Shown: piece by piece, positions 12,001 through 24,000 of the stretch
Layout: every line of letters starts with the position of its first letter
Position numbering within the stretch: position 1 is the first letter of the stretch
DNA from: Salvator merianae
Lineage: Eukaryota > Chordata > Lepidosauria > Squamata > Teiidae
DNA: 64,000 bases
Assembly: GCA_003586115.2 (NCBI GenBank)
Contig: QVOM02000102.1
Span: 62,001 to 126,000 of the forward strand
Direction of reading: 5' to 3'
The notes under the pieces: model-generated
The model's database searches: none
Seen by the model: the letters and a program-made list of their open reading frames with translations, nothing else
What the model was told of the DNA's origin: nothing
Position numbers and translations under genes: made by a program

Positions 12001-15000
12001 ATGCCTGGCATTTTGGCTTGGCATTTTGGATCTTTCTGTAATATCAGCAGTGTGTATAAATATACAGTGAATTGTGTAAGATAATAATTACTTTTAAATT
12101 TATCCAAAAGTTTTTGTTCAGCTGTGCAGGGATTTTCTGTTATGGAATGGTGATATAATACACAGGCATTTTAACAGAAAGGTTGTAAAACATATGACTT
12201 TAGGTGATGACTTTGACTAAGAATTGAGTTGACTTTGACTAAGAGTTGACTTGAGTTAGTATTTAAAGTATTACACAGCAGGACAGTGAACTGTTCGCTG
12301 ATTCTATGCCTCCAAGCATTAAGAAACTTTAGCATGAATTGACTCATGGGGTGCCTCCATGTGGCAAGAGGAAATTGTGGGATTTTCTTTAGAGGCTGCA
12401 ATTGCCTCTCGCAGCTACTGACAAATGGCAGGATGCAATCTGGGGATAATCTCGGGCTCTTAACTCATCTGCTGGCTCTTTGCATTATCATTACAATCTT
12501 GCTAGCATCCAGGTATTTTAGAAGGAACAATAACATAAAGACCCAGCAGATGGAGATAAGGAATCGATGTTACAGGAGACATGGGATCAGTGCTGGATTT
12601 CCCATATTACCAATCTTTCAGAATACTGCCTTGATATCCTGGAACTATATTGGGATTGTCACAAGTATGTGTGGCAATCCCAATATAGTTCTGGAGAATT
12701 CCTAGTTTTTACCTGTATCTGGAGGCACCCATGCAGTTAGAATCCAGAAACCTGCATTTGTTAGTCTAATCTGTTTTGCTGAAATTAGTGACCATGACCA
12801 AGTTCTTTACTCAAGGACCAGTGCATCTATTGGTGTTATTTTAAGCAAATGTGTCCCTTTACCCTGTAAGAAGGAATTTCTGTGTGCAGTTCTGGGAAGT
12901 TGCTTCTATTTAGTGTGAGCATAACTATACTAAATGAGATCAATGGTCTGATTCATGCATTGCAGTTAGTATCCCGTCAAATCCTCTTTAGAGATGGTTC
13001 TAGATTAGTCACACAGTGTAGTGGACTACTGTTTAAAAAGAGTCATCCATCCTGTGAATGCATCAGTAAATGGCCTTTTTCCTCCAGCTGAAAATTCACA
13101 TGAAAAGGAATCCTCACATACAGGTATCAAGAGTAAAAAAGAGAGAATTAAAATACTGTCTTTGAAACTACTGTAATTATGCAGTTATTGTGACATAATG
13201 CAGATGAGGCATTAATGTCGCTGAGATCAATGACTGGTGTTCATTGGCTCGTACCAAAATATTTAGGCTTACAAATGGCCATATGAATATAGCGTTTTCT
13301 TATATTTGAACCTATCATGGTGGTAGCATTCAAGTCTAGTGATCATATCAGCATCTGTTTAGGCATGAAGTAAAGCCTGTATGGAGGAAATACTATAGAC
13401 AAATAGCACAAAAACTTCTGGATATAATTTGCTATCTGCTATTATTACCAGTAAAAAAAAAAAGATAGAAAGTAGTTCACAAATCTAAAAAGGAATTTGA
13501 TTCTGTGCACCCAGTTTATAAATAATCTTTACTGAATAATATGTCAGTGAAAATCAGAAATATTGACAATGAAATGATGGAGGAAGGGCATGTACAGACA
13601 GTAAAAATCTGCCCGACCATCATTATTATAGCTGTGAGTTCCAGTGATGACGTCAGAGAAGAAAATGCTACACATGATTCAACAGTGCATGATCAACTTC
13701 ATGAATGGAGTAAAGAAGAAAAATACTCCCCAAACAGCACAGTGGATGAAGTACTTGCAGGAATTATTCCTTCAGCTGGAAACAATGAAGAGAAATATGA
13801 ACATACAGGTATTAATGACACTTAGCTTCTAAATATATACACTGTGGAGGCACTTAGATTATTCTAGGTTGGATTCATGTTGAGGGGTACCACCAAGTCG
13901 CAGCCAACCTGGTTAAATGCATGGGCACCTCCATGGAGCACTTCTGTGAAGTTTCCTTGGCAGAGACACTGAAGTGGTTTGCCATTGCCTACATCCGGGA
14001 AGAGGCTGGGTATCCAACCAGAAACCCTTTGCTTTCCACGCAGTTTGCTCTACCGCTGAGTAACAGCCACTCCCGTTGGGCTCATATGTTAAGCCAATAA
14101 TCAAAACTGATAAATCAGTCACTTTATCTGCCTGCTGATCTGTTTGCTTACTGTGCAACAATGTGGCTGAAGCTGAGGAAGCCATAAGCATCACTGGTGG
14201 CTGAAGGAAGCATTGAAGATATGTTCTGAAATCTTTTAAAAGATGCTTTAAAAAGGGTCTGTGTTTGCAAACGTCCCTTTAATCTGTAAGAAAGGCTAAT
14301 GCTGCCATGTGTCCTGGGTAAGATCAATGCTTTAGCAAGTTAAAAGTAATGTGTACTTACAGCCTGAGTCATCACTGATTCGTTGAGCACTGCTGTTAAT
14401 GTCCTGTTTATTTGCCAGGCTGGGACAGTGGAGAAAAACATCTCATAAATACTTCTAGAGATAGCATACTAATCAGAAGTGATACAATTGCTGAAAAGGA
14501 ACACGATGTTTTATATACAGGTATTTTTCTGTGCATTTCATTGTAATGTATATAATGAAGTGTCACATCTGAATTTTCTTATAATAAAAGTGTTCATGTC
14601 CCAGTTTAGTGCTTGAACTAGCTAGTTTTTTTACACACCGTAAAAATAAACACCTCTGAAGTGGTAGAATCCAAAGATGTAGCCATTAGTCTGGATCCAT
14701 ATAGCAAGGGGGTCTAGGAGCACCTTAGGAGCTAACGGAGAGAAAAAAGTTCATGCTACAAACTTCTTTCTCTTTGTTAATCTCTAAGATGCCACCATAC
14801 CTCTAAAGTGGCTTTGAGATGGGTTAGAAATAGTTGACAGGTGAGATCATTCATAAGCCAGTCTATCTCTTCCTTCCTCATGAAGTCATTGGCTGAGTTA
14901 GTCTTGTTAAACTAATCTGTATAGTGTGATTACCTGTTAATGTGAGATAATGTATAGAGTTCAAGCTTAAAGGATCGAGATTACATGTGGGATCCTGTGT

Positions 15001-18000
15001 CTGACTATTACATTTTGTCCATGTGTACTTTTATTGCCTTATTCCTCTATACCCTCTAATTCAGATTTATGGTGGTGTTTACTGAAATTATGTGATGCAT
15101 AGCAACAATTTGGAACATTTACAGTGAAGAGAATAGCTAGCTAGGAGACAGTTGGGAAAAGGGTGTGGGATATTTAGAAGTTTACTGAATTAACAGAGTT
15201 TTAACGTTAATTGTTTTCTCACAGATCAGACATATGTACCATAAATGACATTATGATATCTCTGGCATCTCGTAGATACTCAAACAGCTGACATTGCCAG
15301 CCATCAGTGGGTAGACAGGAAGCGGCAGTATTAACTTTTTAAAGAGTTTTGTACATTTTCTTAACTGTAGCAAACCTCTTCAAACCAGAATCTGACATTC
15401 ATATTATCTGGTGTTGGATAAGGATAAATGTCAATAGATGGGATTTTTTTTCCTCACAATTACTTTACTATTGCCATAGATGAGGTCTCTCAAGGGGTCT
15501 ACGAAGATTCCACCCCAGAACCAGTAAGGGATAGTGAAGACAAGTACACAACAAAATCTACAGCACCTGTCTTTCATGGAATTGTTCCTCGAAGAGGAAT
15601 AAATCAAAAAAATAAAACTGATCATACAGGTATCCTGTAGAATGGTGGTGGGATACTTTTTACCCTGTCTATATTAGGTGAGATAATTTTCTGTTGTTAA
15701 TTTCACTGTCTGTTTGAGTATGTATAAAAATATATGCATCCTGAGAACACTCTGGGAGGTATGTCACTTTTATATTTGACAGACTGAGAAAATAAAACTA
15801 ATAAGGGCAGTTAGCATGCTCAACACCTTGTTGTGAAATTGCTGGATCACACTGATTCTTATGTCACACATTCTAATGTTTTAATTGGATAGGCATAAAA
15901 TATATTTGCATATGTTTACATCTAGCTCTTGCAATTACATTTATCACTAATTAGAAAACCTCCAGGATGTAACCAGGGCTGCTAAACAGCTTAGCCTTTT
16001 TGAAAAAAATAATGTATTGAAGTCATTGACTTGGTGACTCTTCATGTTAAAAATAATTCTAAAGCCAAGTCCAGTAAGAGTTGTATGATTGATGACACCT
16101 GTCTTGTTTTCTGTAATAGGGAATTTTCTTGCTAAATACTTTATGGGCTGTCACATTTATTTTATTTCAAATCCTGACCATTTTATCTGATCAAAGTAGC
16201 ATGTGGCTAGCAAACATTTGCAATCATATCTCATGGGATTGCGTGGTCCCTGCTGTATTTTGTGGTCACCAGGATTTCCTAAAAGCCTGTGTGCCTTTCT
16301 TTACAATCTTAAAGCCTTTCTCCCCTTGCCTGCCCTTGTATTGCTCCAGCTGGTCTGTTCCTACTGGATCGGTTTTCAGTTGGAGTGGTCCAGCTGTGTG
16401 GAAACAATACCGTCTGCACTTGGGATGGCTGTTCCAAGACAGACAGAGAGAACTCCACTGGCTCCAATGGCCAGTATTTTGAAAATAGATTTTTGTATGC
16501 AGATAGATAGTTTTCTGAAACACTATTAAGTAATGGTTTCACTACCATATGCGTATCTTTGTCAGTATTGTTTTGATTCCATGGATTTATGTTTTTCAGG
16601 CATACAAACATTCACTGTATTGTACTTCTTTTAATGGCATGTTGGTTTGCATCCTGTACACCTCAGAGTCTGACAACACCTTTAAATGCCATGTTTCTTG
16701 TCAGCATAGTATATTAAGGGTGCTTGAAGATGGTAAATGTTGTGAGGTAGTATTCTCTTTTTTGTGTGCCGTCTTTGTAGAGTAGTGGTAGTACTAGTAC
16801 TGGTAGAAAAAGCATTTCTATTATGAATACCTATAATGAGGATCCCCAGAACTCATACTTAGACTCTCCAAATCTCTTCTCTGGTTCAGTTTGCTTTATT
16901 ACTATATATAAAAAAGTATATGAAATTAAGTCAAAGGTATTTTCTTTTTAATGACAATACAACCCAGTTATAGTCACTTACGCATACTTCTCGTAGTTTG
17001 GTGTACGATTTATGTGTTTTTAGGAAGAGGAATGCATGGACTTCCGTATGTGGTGTTTTCATATATAAGCAGACTTCACTGTAACATCTTTTGCCAAGTG
17101 GCTCCCATATACAGGGCTCCATAAATAATAAAAAAAGGAAGGTATGGCAAGAAGGTGTAATGTTTCAATATATGAAATGTAGTAGAAAACGTTTTACTTC
17201 CACAAATATGAAAGTCATGATTAACCATCATTGCAACAGTGGTAGTCTCTGAAGAATCAACACAAGATCCGCAGTTGTATGGAATACATCTTGGTCGGAG
17301 CGATGGAGATGAGCATCTTATAAATAACACTGAGAATTCTGTAGTGTCTGGAGTTTTTCCTGAAATTGACAGTGATTTTGACAGACGTCCAGCATCATCT
17401 TTCGACAGTAAGAATTATACATTATTGGAAAATGGGCTAATTCTTTACTACTTCGTACATCAAATGCTGGGCAAATATGGTGTGGAAATGTCTAAATCGT
17501 TAGATGAAACTCTTACTTTAATTATATTCTCTTTGCATGCTTGGATTCTGTTATTTCAGTGAATGCTTTTGATCTCTGGTTTGTGATTCAGTAGTTCTGT
17601 TACTCTAGTTCCATTTTTTGTGATTTTTGTAAGACAATTTGTTGATTTTTCTGTGTTTCTCTGTCTTTCCTTATATTTTGGGATTATTACAGAATTAATA
17701 ATTCTATAAAGATTACTATTCATAGTGCTTTCTATTGCTTTGGGGGCATCTCTTCATACCTGATACATCATGTTGGAGCTGTTGTTTCAAGATAGTGCAT
17801 TTAAAAGGATATATAGGACAGATAATGAAATAGCTGCCACGGTAGCTAGAAATGAAAGAAATGTCTTTCTGGAACAGACTGGCAGCTCATCCAGTCCAGC
17901 AGCCTGTTCCAACAGTAGCCACCCAGTCCATGAATGGGGTGTGAGTACAACAACTTGACTTGCTCACAGCAGCCTAGGAGCTGATCTGTAGAGACTTACT

Positions 18001-21000
18001 GTCTCCTGTTATCTGCCCTGTCTTTTATGAATTGGTTCAAACCTCTTTTTGAGTTCCACTGTTTACCCATGTTTCCCTTTGACATGATTATTCAAGGTTT
18101 CAGTTGCATTCTAGTACTTCAGGAAATGTAGGAAGCCTTTTTCTCTCTGTCTGCAGCATCCATACATTTATATGCCTCTATCAAGCCCTTTCTGACTTCA
18201 CTTCCAAAGTGAAAAGCACCAAATATTGCAGCATTTTACTATAGGAAATCTGTTTTAACCCCTTCAGCTATTTTAGTTGCCCATTTTGGCAAGGTTGCCA
18301 AATCAGTCAACTAATTAATCACTTTTGGCTTTTCTTAGGCTTTTTGTATGGCAAGGATAATTAGTTTGACTGATTTCTGGCAGCCCTGATTTCTGGAATT
18401 TTATAACTCCACTGAATCCTTTTTTTAAAAAGGTGTACTGCTTTGTGATAAATGACAAAAGTTAATTAATAACAGAACGTGTGCTTCAGAACCGCAGGTG
18501 AGATTAGAATCCAATAGCAGCCGTTGTGGATGTGCTCTGCCTTCTAAATCATGCAATTCCTCCAAGCTGGCTGGATCTTTTTTAGAAAGTTGAACCACCA
18601 AAAAAGTGATCAAGGCTTTCCATATCGTCTAAATACAGGAAAAGTTTTAAAGATTTTTCCTGGGAAATTGGAACATGTTAAATCCCCAGTACATGGGGCT
18701 ATCATGGGAGTGGCTGTAACTTAGTAGTTGAACAAACAGTGTAGAAAGCAGAGGTCACAGATTTTAACCCCCAGCTTCTCCCTGGAAGTATCCAGGGCAA
18801 ACAATTTCTGTATCCTTGCCATGAAAATGGCATAGAGGTATCCATGGAGACACCCATGTAGTCAACAGGAGTCTGACCTGACGCCATGGTACCCAACAAC
18901 ACCAATCACTTCCTTGTCTATTGCTTCCACCTGTGATCCTAAACTTGTCTTAGAAAAAGATTACCACTATCTTGAAGCCTTAGTCTCCAAAATGAAAAGA
19001 TGTTCTGAATCAGAAAAGGCATTGCCTTTCTTGAAAGTGACCTCTTTAATGTAAAGGGGAAAATAAATTAATATCAAAAATTAAAAGTCTAAATCTAGCA
19101 GTGACAGTGAAGGATTAACAGCAACATGATTAAGTCGATTCATTTAAAAAATGAATACAAACTAAAACCTTTCCCCACTATTGCCCTCCTCCAGGGTTCA
19201 TTCCATGTGTGCAAGGAAATTAATTTCATAAACTACAAATGTCCCATTCCCTGTCATCACCTACTTTATATCTGTGGGAGAGATTCCCCCCAAATGAGAT
19301 CAAAGATCAAAGGCAACTTATGTGTGGCCTTACATACATTGTTGAAATACAACTGTAATCAACCTGAGAGCATATCTAATGAGATGAATGGTGCTGGGTG
19401 TATGGTAGTCCGGCAACATCTGGATTGAGATTGGCCACATGTTCCTTATACAATAAAATAAGTGCTGATGGGGGAGCAGACTTTTGTTTAGGAACCCTTC
19501 TGGCCCTTGAATGGAGGCAACAGAGGAAAACCGAATATCTTTCATGTTTAAAACTGAACATTCTTATTCTGAGTTGGCCTGTGCATTGAAAGTGCTTCTG
19601 CATAGACCAATGAGAATAGCCCTTCTTTTATAGAATAACATGTCTATTATTTTAACATAAAAATAAACATGGTTTGCTGCATTTATAACTAATATTGAAG
19701 GTACTATTCCTTAACTTATGTACTAAAAGTGTAGCTTGCTTCATAACAAACCTGCTGTAGTCCAAGTTATCTGTTCACCACTGAATTCAGAATTTGTCAG
19801 TTTTATTTGTTTGAGTATTTATATCACTCGGTCCCAGGTCACAACAATAAAATATAAAAACAATCTATAACATATTTAAAATATAATCCTTCTCTGTCCC
19901 TCCCTAGCAAGACAACACTCAGAGAAAGTTAATCTTCAAAGGACTGTATGAAGAGGTATATTTAACCAGGCACCGAAAACCATATAATGTAGACACCTGG
20001 TGTACCTCCACTGGGAGGCTGTTCCAGATCCTGCGGTCTGCCATGGAAAAGCCCCTCTTGCATGCTGCAACCCTTTGCACCTCTGATAGTTGTAGAACTA
20101 CAAGAAGGGCCTCCTTTTCTGGCTGTAGTGGTCAGGTGCACCTTCAGATATTTAGAACCATCCAACTCATTCTGGACAGTCTGTGAATCCCCTACCTTGC
20201 ACCCAAGCTTCTCCCTCCTTCCCCTGTTGTGTCCACCACCTCCCCAGATCACATCACACAATCCCCCCCTTTGCTTGATTGCATTCTGCCTTCTCCCAGA
20301 TTGTGCCCTCCCATCTCCTACATCATCTTTCACAATCCTCCTTTCTCTAGGATTGGGCCTTACTTCTATCCAGAATAGATCCTGCATCCCCCTATTGCAT
20401 CTGTGGGCTCTTACCTATGTCCGTACACTGTTGTTGCTAGCCATAGAGGAGAAAAGATTGGCTCAACTAGCACAGTTTCTTGAAGTCCTCCTACTAGGCC
20501 TTCTGGAAGTACTGACATCAAATGCTACCATGTACAGGAAGCCTTACAGGAAGTGGACTTACGTACATCCTCCTATTTTTTATGTTTTGCTATGTAACTT
20601 CTTTGTTTCTGAGTTCTATTTTAATCAACCTGAATACTTTGGTCTTTGAAATTTTTTATTGTAATCAATATGGGACTGTGTATGGTGATCCACTGTGATT
20701 TTATAGCCAGATACAATCAAGTGAAGATGGACCCTATTGTGCTCTGTGTATCTATGCAATCTAGAAACTCATTTGGTGGACATCTAGAGAGCACTACAGT
20801 CTGTGCTGCTGAACCCTTAAATCACTTTGTCTAATATTATGTACCAAATATATTTTATTATGTTCTGGAATATTCATTTTAATCTCCATTAATAAAATAT
20901 GCTTTGCAATCATGCTGGGATGGTCTAAATTGTCTTCTAAAGGGTTTTGGTACATTTGGGCCTTTAGAAGAAGAAGAACTTGGTTTTTATACCCCGCTTT

Positions 21001-24000
21001 TCTCAGCCGAAGCTGCCTCAAAGCGGCTTACAAGGTTATTTTTCGCCCGAAGGCTTACATCTATCTATCTTCCGCATCACACAATGTGATGCTCCCTATT
21101 TATCTACTTGCAATTACTTGCTTTCGAACAGCTAGGTTGGCTGGAGCTAGAGGCCAGTAGAGGGCACTCATCCCCTCTATACGGCAGACAGGGGCCTCGA
21201 ACTCCGATCCTCGTATTGAAAGATCAGTGCCTTAGCCTAAATAGTGAGTATTTAGTGCACTTGGACCTACTGACATCTACATTTATAAAAGATTTTAATA
21301 GAACAGCATAGAGTTAAGCATCATAGTTGACTTTATCAATGCCTTGTTACTGTAACTCTTCAACACTGTATTTTTTTTTTAAAAAGAAATGATTTACAAG
21401 CTAGATTACTATAATTTGATAGAGTGCATACCAAACAACTAATTGCTTCTGTATATCTAATGATTCATTAGACAAAAAACATGACTCAAAGTATTAGCAT
21501 GGCTGCGCTACCCAGCTCAGGGATTGCACGTGTGTTGCTGTACACACATACACATGTACGTGCATGTGCATAGAGCCAACGTTATAAGATACTTTGTTGC
21601 TTGGTGAATATATGTTATTATATGTTATGAAACCATAAACTCTACAGGTGTGAATCCATCATACAGTTTAAAGGGGTCAGCACCTGACCCATCTAATAGT
21701 CTAAAGGGGTCAGCACCTGGCTATCTCTGCAACACCCTATTGTTGATCCATCAATCAGATGCAATCTTTCTATCCTTTTTGCTTCAACCACCACCCACAA
21801 AAATGTAGATGTGAGCTGTCTGAAAGGTCCTTCCTACTTCTACCTGTCTTGGATATACTAACTCACGTCTCATTGATGTTTATCAATTCTGGTTAGCTAT
21901 CTCAAGTCATTATAAAATAGCAGAAATACAACTACACAGAGTAGGTTGAATGCAAATACAAAAATAAATAATAAAGTTGTGCTTTTTAACAGTTTCACCT
22001 CCATTGATGTTTCTATTTCTGGCACTGAAAGAGGCACTGAAATAGAGTTATATATATTTATATATAGGGTAAAACAGTTCACAACAGGCATTTATTAACT
22101 TTACAATCTTCATGCAAAATTATAAGGAATTATGGCCTCATTTCGAAACAGGGAACATGACTTTCTTCTATTTCTTTAGCAGTATCTTATATTTTCTTGT
22201 AAAACATCTAGTTTCTATATTTATATAATATAGATATAACTGACATACTGAGAATAATGCATATATTTTATCTAGGTTCTAACCCAGATGAGCATGAAAA
22301 TGGAATAACCAAAACAAGAGGACAGAATGTCACACCAGTCGTTCCAAAAAAAGAACCACGAAAGGCTGACATACCAGGTAGGTTTTTGAATTGTTGCCTT
22401 TTCTCTTTATCATGAAGTTGTCTTGGCCTTTGTTTTACTTTTTAATGAATCTACTGGGTTGGCTGAGTCTGTAGCTCAGTGGTCAAGCATATTCTTTGAG
22501 GTGGTGGTGATGGTATTGGTGATGATGATGATGATGACAACAATAATTAATTACTTTGTGTTGCCCCTTCCCTCCCACAGTGGGCTGCATGCTAATAAAA
22601 GTAGCCCCCATTCATCACGGGAAAGTACTTCTTCCTCCTAATTCAGTCGTTCCTGTTGGTTTCAACAAATGAAATACAGTGTAAGAGTTGGAAGTTGGAA
22701 TCCATTTCTGGAACAGGCACATAACCAAATTCACTTTCTTCTCTTTTACTAACATATATATAATATGTGGGATACTTACATGGCCATTCAACTGCAGGCA
22801 TAATTAGAGGAAGCTGATTATCTAGACCCATTACAATCTGTCTTCAGATCCACTTATGACACTAAGATCACCTTGGTGAGTGACCCTGGTTGATGATCTT
22901 TTCCATGAAAAAACAGGGAATGCTATCATGTTGGTTCTCCTGGATTTCTTGACAGCTTTTGATACCATTATCTGTGGAGTCGGAAGCACTGCATTATGAT
23001 GGCTCCACTCCTATCTCCAAGGCTGATATTAGAGGGTAATTATGAGAGAGGCCTATTTGATACCCTGGGAACTCAACTGTGTGGGTCCTTGGTAATCAGT
23101 TATTTCAGATGCTCTTCAACATCTGTATGAAGCCACGGGAGAAATTATCAGGAGATTTGGAATTAGATGCCATCAATATGCAGATGGCTCTTAGATCTAT
23201 AACCGTTCCATTTGAATAGGAGAAGAGGTTAGGTGTTTGATAGGTGCTTGGAGGCAGTAATGAGCTGGATGGTGAATAATAAATTGAAGCTGAATCCAGA
23301 TAAAACAGAGGTGCTGTGTGTCACAGCGTCTTAGGTTCAAGAAGTAGGGCGGTATCCTGTTCTCAGTGTGGTTGTGCTGCCCTGGAAAGGACAGGTGCGA
23401 AATCTGAGAGTGCTCCTGGATTCTTTGCTGATGCTTGAAGTCCAGGTGGAAGTGATGGCCAGTATTGCCTTCTATCAGCTCTAGCTGGTTTGCCAGCTAT
23501 GGTCCTGTTCAGACAGGGATGGCTTGGCCACAGTAATCCATACCTTGCTAACTTCCAGCTTAGACTATTGTAATGTACTCTACGTGGAGCTGCCCTTGAA
23601 GACGGTTTGGAAGCTGCAACTGGTGCAGAATGCAGCAGCAAGACTGCTCACTGGTACTGCTATCTGTATGCTTATCACACCTAAAAGAACTGCAGTGGTG
23701 GCAAATTTGCTACTGAGCCCAATTCAAGGTGTTGACTTATAAGGTCCTAAGTGACTTGCCCTGCCATATAGCCCTGCGTGCGCCTTAAGATGCATGAGAG
23801 GGCCTTCATTGTGACAGCCACAGACTCCCCTCTGAGGTTTGTCAGGCACTTTCACTGTCTGTATTCAGACACATCTCTTTACTCTAGCCTTTTCCCTCCC
23901 TTTCCGAAGCACTGTTGTTTGTTGTTTTAGTGTATCTGTTTTGAATTGGTTTTAATATTGGCTTTGATGTAACCTGTCCTGAGACTTTTAGGTAAAGGGG

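Larger units (their letters stand above)
17408..22275 (+). other. CD44 intron rich in old retroelements
   Basis: This 4.9-kb intron holds a LINE-tail-like fragment (about 17880-18210), a tRNA-derived SINE (18710-18905), a repeat shared with two SLC1A2 sites (about 19805-20165) and another reptile repeat (about 20960-21240). A 195-codon open frame at 20062-20649 starts inside one of these repeats and is low-complexity Leu/Pro-rich; I do not call it a gene. Confidence 0.6.

Noticed and set aside
16129..16611. Cluster of overlapping open frames on both strands in the CD44 K-L intron
   Set aside because: The frames are mutually exclusive, without splice sites, phase or similarity; consistent with locally GC-richer non-coding sequence.
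20062..20649. 195-codon open frame, the longest in the window
   Set aside because: It begins inside a repeat also found at 49.6 kb, is Leu/Pro-rich, resembles no protein I know and lies in a CD44 intron without splice sites.
22465..22500. tRNA-like A box (GTCTGTAGCTCAGTGGT)
   Set aside because: No B box or cloverleaf follows; at most it is a SINE fragment.
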